DNA from: Shinisaurus crocodilurus
Taxonomy: Eukaryota > Chordata > Lepidosauria > Squamata > Shinisauridae
Direction: 5' to 3'
NCBI GenBank assembly: GCA_021292165.1
Contig: CM037877.1
Location: 27,168,197 to 27,232,196, forward strand
Length of the DNA stretch: 64,000 nucleotides
Shown here: positions 47,355 to 59,300 of the stretch, in pieces
Position numbering within the stretch: position 1 is the stretch's first letter
Layout: the number at the start of each line of letters is the position of its first letter
Program-made: the position numbers and the translations under genes
Notes under the pieces: generated by a model
Told to the model about the DNA's origin: nothing
Databases searched by the model: none
What the model saw: the letters and a program-made list of their open reading frames with translations, nothing else

Positions 47355-50300
47355 GTGAGGAAAACGCGTAGACCTTGATAGAGGAATGGACTAGGCAGTA
47401 GAGTCGCTCGCGCTCAGCGGGACAGGAGTTGGCTGTTGCTGTGGAGATGCCTGCAATCTAGGGGTCTTTTCTGGTGCATGTATTGGGTTATAAATATAAT
47501 AAACCGTGTGTTTATTGGACACGGGCAAGAGGATGTCTCCTATATGCCCCTACTCGGGGGTAGTCAACCAGGTGCCCTCCAGATGTTTTGGATTGCAATG
47601 TCTGTTAACCCCAGCCAGCATGGCCAATAGTTAGGGACTCTGGGCATTGTAGTCCAAAATATCTGTGGGGCACTAGGTTGCCTATTCCTGCCCCAGGGGC
47701 ATATCAGAGACATCCCCTTACTTGTGTTCAATACACTAGGAACAAAAAAGAATTTCATTCAGCCCTAGTTTCCTGTTCCCATTAACATTCCTTCACATGT
47801 AGGGCCAGAGTAGTGGAAGTGCATAGCTATGTAAATAAAACAGGCAGGGCTAGAGACTTCCCTAATGCTTTGAAGTAAACATGCTCCCTCCCAAGCCTCC
47901 TTTGGCTAGTGGCAATGCCGGTTCTAGATACTAGGCCAACTTGCATGATCGCTGCAGTCCAACGTGGCTTGCTTAGCCTGATAGTGGCTTGCCTGTGGCC
48001 ACTTTGAATATGCAGCCCCCAGCAGAGGGTTGCCATGGTTTGTTGTTGGATTAAGTGAGGGTTGTTTAATCCACGCATAACCCATGGTCCCTAGGTTTGC
48101 ATGACACAACAAGCTGCGGCTTGGGTGTTAAATATGCAAATAATGCCTGACACATACTGTGATCCATTGTGGCCTAAACAACCCACAGTGGGCTGTTCTG
48201 ATCATGCGAGCCAGATCATTGGATATTGCCCTATATTTTGTTTGAACATCTGTTGGTTTTTGTTTACATTTATTTGATGCGTGTTTGCCTACATTGACTC
48301 ATTTTGATGTTTGTGATTCAGGAAACAATCAGATGGCAAATCTACGGCATCTGCTAAACTTCCAACTAAAACTAAGCGAGATACAGAGGATGATGGTGCA
48401 GACATTACAGTTTTTGGAAAGAAACCAAAGTTGGAAGAATTTCCCACAGAAGATCTCAAGTAAGATAAACTCGTTATTTGATACTTGGGTATAGGTACAG
48501 AGATAGTATTGTATAGTTGGGGTTCTAGAGACATGAATGGTTGATGTGTGGTAACTGGACAAAATAAAATTAGAGTAACATCGGCAGGAGCACGGGGAGA
48601 AGCCTGAAAGGACTGTGGCAGCAGCGTAGCTCCAGGTGCCTGGCTGCGCTTGCTCTCAAGCAAGCACAGGGGGGGCGTCTGGATCCTGCCTGTCGCCGCC
48701 ACAGTCCTTTCCCCCTAAAGGACTGCAGCAGTGGTGCTGCCTCTTCCCCAAGTTCACTTGGGGAGGAGGAGGTGTGCTGCAGACCTTGGCTGGTCCCCCT
48801 GCTCTTGGCGCCACACCAAGCAAGAGCGGGGGGGGGAAGGAGTGGGGGGCAGATTCTCTCTGTCAGTGCCGTGCATGCGTCTTGCTAGTCCTACAAAGGG
48901 GGGCTGTTTCTGTGCTGTACTGTCAGAGAGAATCAGTGCCCCCCCCCCACTCCAGGACTGTTGAGATCAAGTGGAGGGGCACTGATTCTCTCTGACAGTG
49001 CTGCGCATGTGGGCAGCACTGGCAGAGAGAATCGCTCCCCCTCCCTCTAGGACTAGCGAGATGGTCACTCCCTAGTCCTGGAGGGATGAAGAACGGAGCA
49101 GGGCTCCCTCCTCTCAGTGCTCCCGTGTGGTGACCCCTGGGAAACCAGCGGGAGGACTGAGGGAGGAAGAGGGGAGAGGCAGTGCCTCCAGACCCCCGCT
49201 GTGCCTGATCATTAGTTGGGCACAGGTAGGGACCCAGGCAACTTTTAACTCCACAGAGGCTACAGCGCCTCTATGGGCATAAAGTGTTGTGCGAACCCAC
49301 CCACAGAGTTTTGAAACTGTTTTGCATTTTTATATAATTATTTTTAAAAGGTCATTAAAGGTAATTGCATGCTTTTCCATATGAACTTTCACAATAACCT
49401 TTTAGTAGGTAGGGAAGAAAGTGCAGTGCTGTCTCTGTGGCTGCAGCAGTGCTCTGTTGTGGGAAGAAGCTTCTTTGTTTTAACTTATTTATTTGACAGA
49501 TACGCATCCTTATGCTGCAACACTACAATGGACGGTGTTTTTTCTTTTAAGGGTACAAGGAACTTTGTAAAACGATGTTAATTTGTGGAAATGCTAATAC
49601 ATGAAATATTGCTAAAATAAACTCTACCTGGGCAATAATAATATCACAAACCATGAGCTGCACATCCACTTCTCCAGGTTGGCATGAAGAAGGCATCCCT
49701 ACAATGGGTTAACTCCCTCTATCACCCAGGAAAAGCAGGGGCCGCATGACAGAGTTTTGTGTAGCCTGCCAGTCCCAGGCTCTTCCCTGCTTTTCACCCA
49801 TGACTGAGCTTCTTTTCTATCTCCTTTTTATCTGAGATTTGCTAATCTGAGGTTCGTTATCATCTATCTTTACACTTATTTTTCTTCCTACTTACCCTTA
49901 AACGAGCTTGTCCTCACTATTTGAAAAGAGCTTTCATCTTTGCTCTTCCTTCGTCTGCTACCATTTGTTTCTATCCTCCTCCATGGCTCCTCCAGAAAAG
50001 AAAGCAGCCACCATAGGTGCAAAAAAGGGAAACAAAGTTACCCTCGCCAGGCTATCCAGGAGCCCACTGAAAGCAAAGTGGACCCTCAGCTCCAAATTGG
50101 AGAGTAATTTCGCCAGCCACACTCAAGGGGAAAAGATACAGTGAGAGGCAGCTTGCCAGCTCCAGCTGCCTGCTCGCCCTTGTCGACGACAATGCAGCCA
50201 GCAAGAGCCGCTTAAAGGAAGCAGTTGCAACTTGGGGCACTTGTGTCGGGACCATGCCACCCTCTCCTGGGCAGATCCGGAGTTCCTTATTGCGGTGGAA

Positions 50301-53300
50301 TCAGGGTCCAAAGAGGAAGGGATTCGGGGGGCCCAGACCCAGCGGATTAGCTCCTCAGTAAAAGGAAAGGTGAGAATAATAACCGGTTCCCCCCCCCCCC
50401 CCGCCCTGCAGCTTCTCTCCAAATTAATGGGTGGCCATTTTGGATTCTAGTTTCACTTTCAGAAACTAGGATGGATACACTGTTGCCTCCATTATTAACC
50501 AAACAAACAGGCCCAAGGAGTCCCAGCCCCCTCCCATTAAGAATATTTTCCAGATTGATCAGTCAGTTCTTTTACAACTCAGAAGAGTTACATGACCCTA
50601 CATCAGCACAAAGAATTTCAGAGCAATCAGCCCTTTCTGTACAGGGAGGCCTGCTAACCTTCCACAAAGACACGGTCATGTTAAGACCCGATCCTACCTT
50701 TATTCCTAAGGTCAGCACCTTATTTCATAGGTTACAGGAGATCATTCTATATTCTTTTTGTCCTCACCCCTCTTATCTCCTGGCATAAGCTGAACATATG
50801 CGGAGCAATCAGGATCTATGTCAAACGTACGCAGGCCTTCCGACAATACTACTCCCTTTTCATTTCCTTCCACCCCACATCCATGGGGAGGAAGGTCTCC
50901 AGATCTAAGCTTGCCAGGGGGCTCAAAGCGTGCATTTTTTCAGCCTGCGAGGCTTCATGCCTCCCCAAGCCCCTAAGAATTAGAATAATAGAAAAGTAGA
51001 GTTGGAGGGGGCCTATAAGGCCATCAAGTTCAACCCCCTGCTCAATGCAGGAACCCAGGACAAAGCATCCCCGACAGATGGCTTGAATGCCTCCAGAGTG
51101 GGAGAGCCCACAACCTCCCTAGGTAGTTGGTTCCATTGTCTTATTGCTCTGACAGTCAGGAATTTTTTCCTGATGTTTAGGTGGAATCTGAGTTCGTGTA
51201 ACTTGAGCCCATTATTCCAGCTCATTCCACTAGATCAGCAGCCACCTTCACTACCAATGCCTCCTTAGCAGAAATGTGCAAAGCTGCAACTTGGGCAAAC
51301 ACAAATTCCTTTACCAGGCACTATAAGACAGACACATAATCCTCTACAGAGGCCTCCCTTGGTAGGAGGGTTCCCCAGCAGGTAGCTTATACTCAATAGA
51401 CTCTGTGCATACAGATTGTCCCATCCTAATTGGCAGTCAGCTGTACATATCCCATTGTGGGGATGCCTTCCTCACACCAACCTGGAGAACAGAAAATTGG
51501 TACTTACCGAGAAAGTTCTTTCTTGGTTGGTGTGCAGAAAGCATCCCAGCCACACCGATGTTGCATAGTTGAGTCTATTGCCTTTACCTACCAGGATCAC
51601 CTGCCTCTGAGTCCCACAAATCAGGTCTTCACCTAGGGACCAATTCCTTCAGCAAGTATAATTTCCTCTTTGTGCTTCTTTCTTTCATCTCCTCTGTGGT
51701 TTTATTTCTTCCATTAAAAGTTGGGAGATTTTTTCAGTTCTCTGCTACTGAACTATAGCCATGGATGGAACTGGCAGAGAGGAGTCTGGGACTGGCAGAC
51801 TACACAAAAATCTGTAATGTCCCTGCTTTTCCTGGGCAATAGAGGGAGTTAATCCATTGTAGAGATGGCTTCTGCCCACCAACCCAGAAGGAACCTTCTC
51901 GGTAAATACAAATCTTCTGATCTCAGCCACAATGCCTTCCCACTGTAGCTGTTGTGATGCTATCCTACATGCCTGTCACCAAACGTCAAAGCCAATAGAG
52001 GGAGGTAGCCTCTGTAGGTCCATGCTGTTGTTTCCTTGCAGCTCTCTGGGATGCTGCTTCTAGCTTTAAAAGGCTAGGATAGGCAGCTGGGATAATATTA
52101 TGGTGGCAATGAGAGAGAACAGCTGAGAATAAGCAGGAAAATAGGTGCAGTTTTTCATATTGCTCTGAGCCCAGTGCAGTTATTACTAGCCCCAAGTGAC
52201 AAGGTGAATGGTAAATTACCTTGCAGTCTTGTAAGGTGGCTTATGAATTTTAGTAGTAGCATATTTGGAAATATTTAATCATGACTGCACTCAGCTGAAA
52301 TATTGGTAAGAATCATTATTTTATAAGATTCAGTCAGGATGTCATTATAATTAACTTGTCAACAAAGGGCATCCATAATATGATTATTGACACTACTAGT
52401 TGCTAGTACTAATTTATGCATTTGTTTTCAGTTTGGCAGACTTGATGCCAAAAGTAAAGGTACAAGCTGTTGAAACTGTTGAAGGTTGTACGCATGAGGT
52501 GAGTGTAATGTTGATGGTGGTTTTGTTGTCTATACCAACTATACCACAACTTGTATGCATTTCCTGACTCTTATAAGAGAGATTTAAAAGTGATCTAGTG
52601 TTGTGCTGATGATGTTAAATTCTAAATTGAAGTACTGTACTTTTCTCAGCTGGAGTGCATAGCATCATTAGCTTCCTTGAGTGCAATTTTTCTTAGTAGA
52701 AAGGCAGGGTACAAATAGCATACATACATACAAACACTAAATAAATAAATAAATAAATAAATTACACTGGGAGAAAGTAAAGAAGGTGTACTTGGGCACA
52801 TTTACAATGAGGGCTAAACCTGTGACCTCAGTGTCTAGAAATGGAAACCACTGAGAACTGAGCTGCTCCTTGTCTGTATAACCCACCCACACCATCTACA
52901 TATTTGTGCCCTGGATTCCATTTCTTGCCTAAGCTAGAATGTGATGGTGGCAGCACTCAGAAAATGACTTTTATATAGGTAGATAGTGTAATTGAGGTTG
53001 GTAACATGATATTCACCATTAGCTATCATGGCTTAAACAAGAAAGTTGAACAAAGCTTTCGAACTTTATCTCACTTGCCTTAAAAAAGAAGAGAGATCTC
53101 AGTACATTAATTTGTTGCAGTAAATTTGTGCCATCACAAATGGTGACTTAATTGTCATAGGGCTTAAGATGCAGCATTAGGGGCTATGGGCCATTTTATG
53201 TTTTTCCCTGACCGATCCTCCACTGACAGTAACTTGTACAGTACTCTTTCACAATGGGCTGATGAGAGCTGCCAGTCCTGGGGAAAAGAGCCAAGTTGTC

Positions 53301-56300
53301 ACATTGTAGTTTATAAACCAGCAGCAAAGCATAGAACCAGGCTCATTAGCAGTGCAACATCATAATTGATATTTTGTTGTTTAGAAACTTACCCAGAATC
53401 AATAAACATTGTTTTTTTTAAAAAAAAAGGAAATGTGGGCCTCCATTAGGTATTGGATTGAACCAATTCCTAGCAGTGGGATTTATTGAATTAAGACATT
53501 GAGATGAGCTTAAGTGGTTTGAAATGGGTTTATTTCTGACACAAAGATATTGGGTGTTTGAGAGAGAATCTAACATTTTCTGAGGTCTTTTTGGAAGTGT
53601 CTTCATGCAGTTCTCTACTTGTTCTGCTTATTGTAAACATTCTTGGAATTTTGTGTGGGTGAGGGGATACTGGTTTGAAATGTTGATGCCAATGTGCACA
53701 ATAAGTTTTTTAAAAGTTACATCTACAATCTTAAATATTTTTTTAATTTCTGTTTTTGTTAGGTTGCTCTTCCTGCAGATGAAGACTTTATAGCCTTAAA
53801 GCCAAGAACTGGAAAAGCTGCAAAGGTTTGTGTTTGAAAGTCTTAACCCTTTTAATTGCATAGTTCATGGAGAAGAATGGGGGGGGGGATATCTTGCTTG
53901 GAATGATGAGTGTAGCTATATCAGCCTTTAATAATATGGCTTTGTCCCAAACTTCCTGTAACAATTATTTGTATGTCTTAAACAACTCTTTGGTTCTGAT
54001 GCTCTTATGCTCTTTGAAAGTTGGAGTAAGAGGATGCCATGAATTATGTATTTCTTTGTTAACATTAAGTATGGAGAAATCTATTAATGCGACTTTTAAG
54101 AAAAACTTTAGGGGGGAAGCAGAATTCTTAGGGTGATGAATTTTAGACGGTGATGTCCTCAAACTGAAAGTTGTTGTATTTCAAAAGTGCTGTATCTTGC
54201 AGTTTGGACTTATCCAAAATCCAAAGCAGGCAAACCAGGTAGCAAAGCTGTCTTCATATCAAATCTTTTAATGACCAACATCTCTGTCACTGTAATATAC
54301 ATTGCATTAGAGTTGATGGGGATATCCATCTCCAGAGCTTAGCAACTACATTCAATTCAGCACTAGGTGTGGCAATGTTTATAATACTGCAGCATCAACA
54401 TCTTGCAAAACTGTCCTGCAGAAATGTGCCAATTCATAGTATTAGCATCAAGCTTTCACAGTGTTTGGAAGTGGAAGTACAGATGTGAAGAGCTTTTCAA
54501 AACAAATGTAGGAAAAAACAGTTGTACTAGTTTATGATTAGCTGCTCTAAAATTTTAATAGAAACTGAAGTACAATTACAGTATTTGGGAAAGATCACTA
54601 CGTTACCATTTAAAGCTGAAATTTTATTTTCACATTGTACAAAGAAAATTGACAGAATTTAAGGTATTCAGTATAAAATGTTTTCTTTTCAGGAATATCC
54701 ATTCATTCTTGATGCTTTTCAAAGAGAAGCTATTCTGTGTGTGGATAACAATCAGTCAGTTTTAGTGTCTGCTCATACATCAGCAGGGAAGACGGTGTGT
54801 GCAGAGTAAGTATTAAGTAATTCTGTGGTAGATTTTAAAATGAAATTATTCCCTTTTTGGTACGTTTCACTAAAACACACATTCATGTGGCTGCCTGTAG
54901 TGAGTAAAAATTGCCTGCAAGTAACCAGATGATCTCTGGCCGCTTTTTAAATTTGTATATCAGCTTTCTTATTTTGTTACCCAAGCAGTTACTTACTTTC
55001 TCTCTCTCTCAGATAGAGAGAATATATGAATCCAGCTGCATTTGCCCAGCTGAAACAACTTGACACTCTGGCTACTTTTGTCTTTCTGTCTGTCTCATCC
55101 TGGTAGAGAGGGATAGATAGACAGAGAAGGTTTCCCCACCCCACCCTCATACTCTTTAGTATAATTCAGAGTTGCTCAAGGGCTTGCACTTTTTTTCCCC
55201 ATCCAGGCATAGGGTCAAACTATAAGTAATTCTTGTAGTTTCCCCCTGAAAACTACAGCAGAAAATTGGTGGTGGTGAGTGAGGAGGGGAGAGGAGGAAG
55301 GGAATTATACACCACTGGGCATCTTGTATATTTGGCCTGTAGGTCAGTAGGTGTGAGAGGCTGTAGGTAGATGAGAGACTGTGGAGGGAATGGGACTTGT
55401 ACAAATGGATTGCAGACATCCTGACTATTTATTTATGTATTTATTTTCGTGTACAGTCATGCCTTGGATTGAGAGCATAATTCGTTCCAGAAACGTGCTT
55501 GTAATCCAAAACACTCTTATATCAAAACGAAATCCCCCCAAAAAAATTTGTACAGAGATTTTTAATTTAAGCCATACTACAGTACTTGTATTGCAAGATG
55601 TCGCTTGTATATCAAGTAAAAAAAATATTAAATAAATATTTTAAAATTTGCTTGTCTTGCAAAATGCTCTCAAACCAAGTTACTTGCAATCCAAGGTATT
55701 ACTGTAGTTAGCCTTGCTGTATGACTTGGCAAAACTTACTTCCCTTTTTCCAAAGAGTTTTTGTCTTGGAAGTCTGTTCCTATAGCATATTCTATTCAGA
55801 TTTATGGAGCGTGTCGTCGTGTTAACATTAACAGCAGTATTCTCAGCATGGAATATGTTGTTATGAAGAAATAAATTAAATACTTTGTATTTACTGAGAA
55901 AGCATTGGGCATATCCGTATTCAAGTTGTCCAGAAATTTCAAATGAACAGTAGTATAACAGTAGTATAATTTGAATAAATCTGACTTACTGGGAAAATAA
56001 TAGAGTAAAATTTTCTTAGGTTTTGGTTAAGGAGCAAGTGGTTTCAGTTATTAATGGACATATACCGTAATACAATGATGTAGTCTCGTCTGATATATTT
56101 ATATTTTCTTACAAGGTTTTTAAACTAGTTACTGCTATCGGTTTGCTTAGTTTCTTTCTTATTTGAGAGCATCATATGTGTCAGGCAGTAGCATATCCAT
56201 GGCTTCTTAGGTAGCGACATATTGTCCTTTATTTATTTTTATAGTACTGCAGAATTGGTTCTCAGGCTATGCCTGTTTTGGAAGTTTGCTAGCAGGTGGT

Positions 56301-59300
56301 AGGAACTGAATTGCACACAAAGAAAAGATAATTTGATTTCAGTGCTGAGATCTCTGAGCAACTGCCGCTCGTTTGTTCATCTAACTTGTAATTTGATCAA
56401 AAGCGTAGGCATCCCGGTAGAATCGACTTACCGCAAATACTTGACTAAGTTTCCCGCGCACTCGTTATGTAGTTACATGAGTGCGCAATTTGCATAATTT
56501 ACGCATTTAGTAAACCATTTTAGTATTGAAGCTGTGCTGTTCTGACTTAAGTACAAATTCGACTTAAAGACATTAAAGAATGGAACTCGTTTGTAACCTG
56601 GGGACTGCCTGCAGCTTGTTTTTTATATATAACTCCTGTACAGAACCCCTTGACAGACATTATAGAAATGTAAGATGTTGCAAATTATAATCTTTTGTTA
56701 TAATGAATACTCAATTTGCATATGCACTGCAGGTATGCCATTGCTTTGGCTTTAAGGGAAAAACAACGCGTGATATTTACCAGTCCTATTAAAGCTCTGA
56801 GTAACCAAAAATACCGTGAGATGTATGAAGAATTTCAAGACGTTGGGTTGATGACTGGGGATGTCACCATTAATCCTACAGCATCTTGTCTTGTAATGAC
56901 GACAGAGGTAAGTTGGGCTGTTCATTATCCGGAGTATCGGCCTTGACTCTTGCTGTTAGACTGCCAGTTCATTCTGTGCATGTTTACTCAGAAGTAAGCC
57001 CCACCGTGTTCAGTGGGGCTTACTCCCAAGTAAGTGTGCAGCATGTGATACCCAGTTTGTGTTATGGAGGGCAAAACAGATATAGCAAAGATAACAAATT
57101 AGAGTCAGTGTGCGATGCTAAATCATCTTAATTTCCTGTCTGTCCTTGTGCCTTTTCTTGTCAATAATCTAAGTTACTGTACAGTGACTTTTACTAGTTA
57201 ACGGTCCATGAAACTTCAATTTGGATCCTGAGCATTTAAAAAAACTCTTCCCTTTGGATATCATAGAGTTTCAGTGTTTTCAGATTTTGACATACTGGGT
57301 TGGATCCAGGCTTAGTCATGCTTAGAGTAGACCCATTGAAATCAGTGGGACAAGTTGACTAACTCATGACTAACTTGTCCCATTGATTTCAATGGGTCTA
57401 CTATAAGCATGGCTAAGTCTAGATCCAACCCAGTATCTTTATCTATCTATTTCTATTTACTGTTCTATGGGCTCAGAGTGAATTACAACAGTGCCCTGTG
57501 TCTCCTAAAGTCTTCTGCTCTAATTAAAGTTTATCAGCTAGGTGCATCATTTGTACATTTTTTTTCTTTTAGATTTTGAGAAGTATGCTTTACAGAGGTT
57601 CTGAAGTCATGCGTGAAGTTGCTTGGGTTATATTTGATGAAATTCATTACATGAGAGATTCAGGTATTGTGTATTTACTTATTTGTTCATGGATTTATAC
57701 ATGCAGAAAGCTGATGGAAATAACATTATGCTGCCCTATAACTTGTCCTGTGAATTTTCTGTTTCTAGAACGCGGTGTGGTATGGGAAGAAACCATTATT
57801 TTACTCCCAGACAATGTTCACTATGTGTTTCTTTCTGCCACTATTCCAAATGCACGCCAATTTGCTGAATGGATATGCCATCTTCACAAACAGGTAAAAT
57901 TTCACATGTGAAACACTTTATACCTCATGCATACATGCAAGAATTGCTGCCTACAGTTAGCTCACATTGATGTGGATCATGAATTAGTTTTGGTACTGCA
58001 GCAGAAATCCTTTCAAACACATTGATTAGGTAAAATGATCCAAAACAAACTTCCTTTGTTAAATTAAGTGGTACAGAACTGTCCATGGGGAATGAGCACT
58101 GAGTTGGTCAAGGCTACTTACAGAGCAGGTTCAACTGTACTGGGTCTCTTGACACACATATTGTGCCCTATGGATTTAATTGGCATCACCCTACAACCTT
58201 AGACCAAAAATCCATTTTCCAGAAGGCACAGCCTGAAAGCTGCCAGGAACTGTGTTGAGGATCTGGAACCACTGGAGAGGCACAGGAGTTATAGAATATA
58301 CTTGCTTCTTCCTTGATTAGATGAAAGAGGGTTGTTCCCTGCAACTGGGAAAGCATGTAGATGCCTGCCTGATTGCCATGCTTACAAATCCATGAGGGTA
58401 CCTTTGAATTGGCCAATCAAAAACCCGGTGGGAAAAATCTGAAGCATCCAATCCTGAAGCATCTCCACTTTCCAGACAGTTCAAGCACTACCTGAGCATA
58501 CTTGATGATCTCTTGTTTTGAATATTGAACTGTGCTGTATTGCTAGCTAGATGTAAATTGATCTGCTGTATTTGCCTAGAGAGATCCATTACCTTGCACA
58601 CGCAGCTGTTTTTCTCTTTAACGAATGTGCATGCATGTGTTTTTGAGAATAAAAATCTATAAAATTAAATTCTATGCTTTGGACTTTGAATGAGCGTTTG
58701 AGCTAATGTCCCCATTTTAGAAGTAGCTATTTCCCATTTGTAAGAGCACACAGCATAAATCTGGGTGCGCACCACACCTTTAGTTAAAGGCTCCCTTTGA
58801 CCCATGTTGGTTGTTATAAGTGTTATAAGGCTAAATATAGGAGCTAAGAATTGCAAATACACAGTGTTTAGTATAAAAGCACTTTAATGGTTGTAAGTAA
58901 CATATTTCTCTCTGCTAGCCTTGCCATGTGATCTACACAGATTATCGACCCACTCCTCTGCAACATTATATCTTCCCAGCAGGGGGAGATGGACTTCACC
59001 TTGTGGTTGATGAAAATGTAAGGAATTATTTGTTGGTTAGAGTGGATGATGTTGTACTTGTAATGTTAAATACTGGGAAGTGGGATGAAGAGTAAGGGCC
59101 AGGATCCAGAGAACGCAGGCACATCTAAGGGGTGTGTATGCCCAATAGGATATTTGATTTCTTATTGAACAAACTCATGTGTCATTTCAAAGCAAACTCC
59201 CCTTAGCTTCAAACTGATGTGTCATGCAGCATAGAAGAACAAAACGCCTTGTGTATGTGGGGACCTAGTTGTGCTTTTCTGTGGATTCTAGTCAAAGTAT

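Larger units (their letters stand above)
49672..51910 (+). mobile_element. DIRS-like tyrosine-recombinase retroelement, internally deleted
   Basis: The left arm 49672-49790 and right arm 51774-51887 are reverse complements (~115 bp). An internal block repeats, complementary, the outer end of the left arm (51451-51486 vs 49672-49713) and of the right arm (51497-51552 vs 51858-51910). This is the layout of DIRS elements, in which the internal complementary region templates both ends. Between them lie a Lys-rich start ([12 protein letters not shown] at 49983) and recombinase remnants (50641-51339). About 2.0 kb remain after removing the nested CR1, so reverse transcriptase and RNase H appear lost. 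In MTREX intron 2. Confidence 0.78.

Noticed and set aside
47082..47371. Plus-strand frames starting upstream of the MTREX ATG (47082, 47086, 47156)
   Set aside because: Homology fixes the start at 47221. The frame from 47086 is in the MTREX frame and could only extend the N terminus; no family member shows such an extension.
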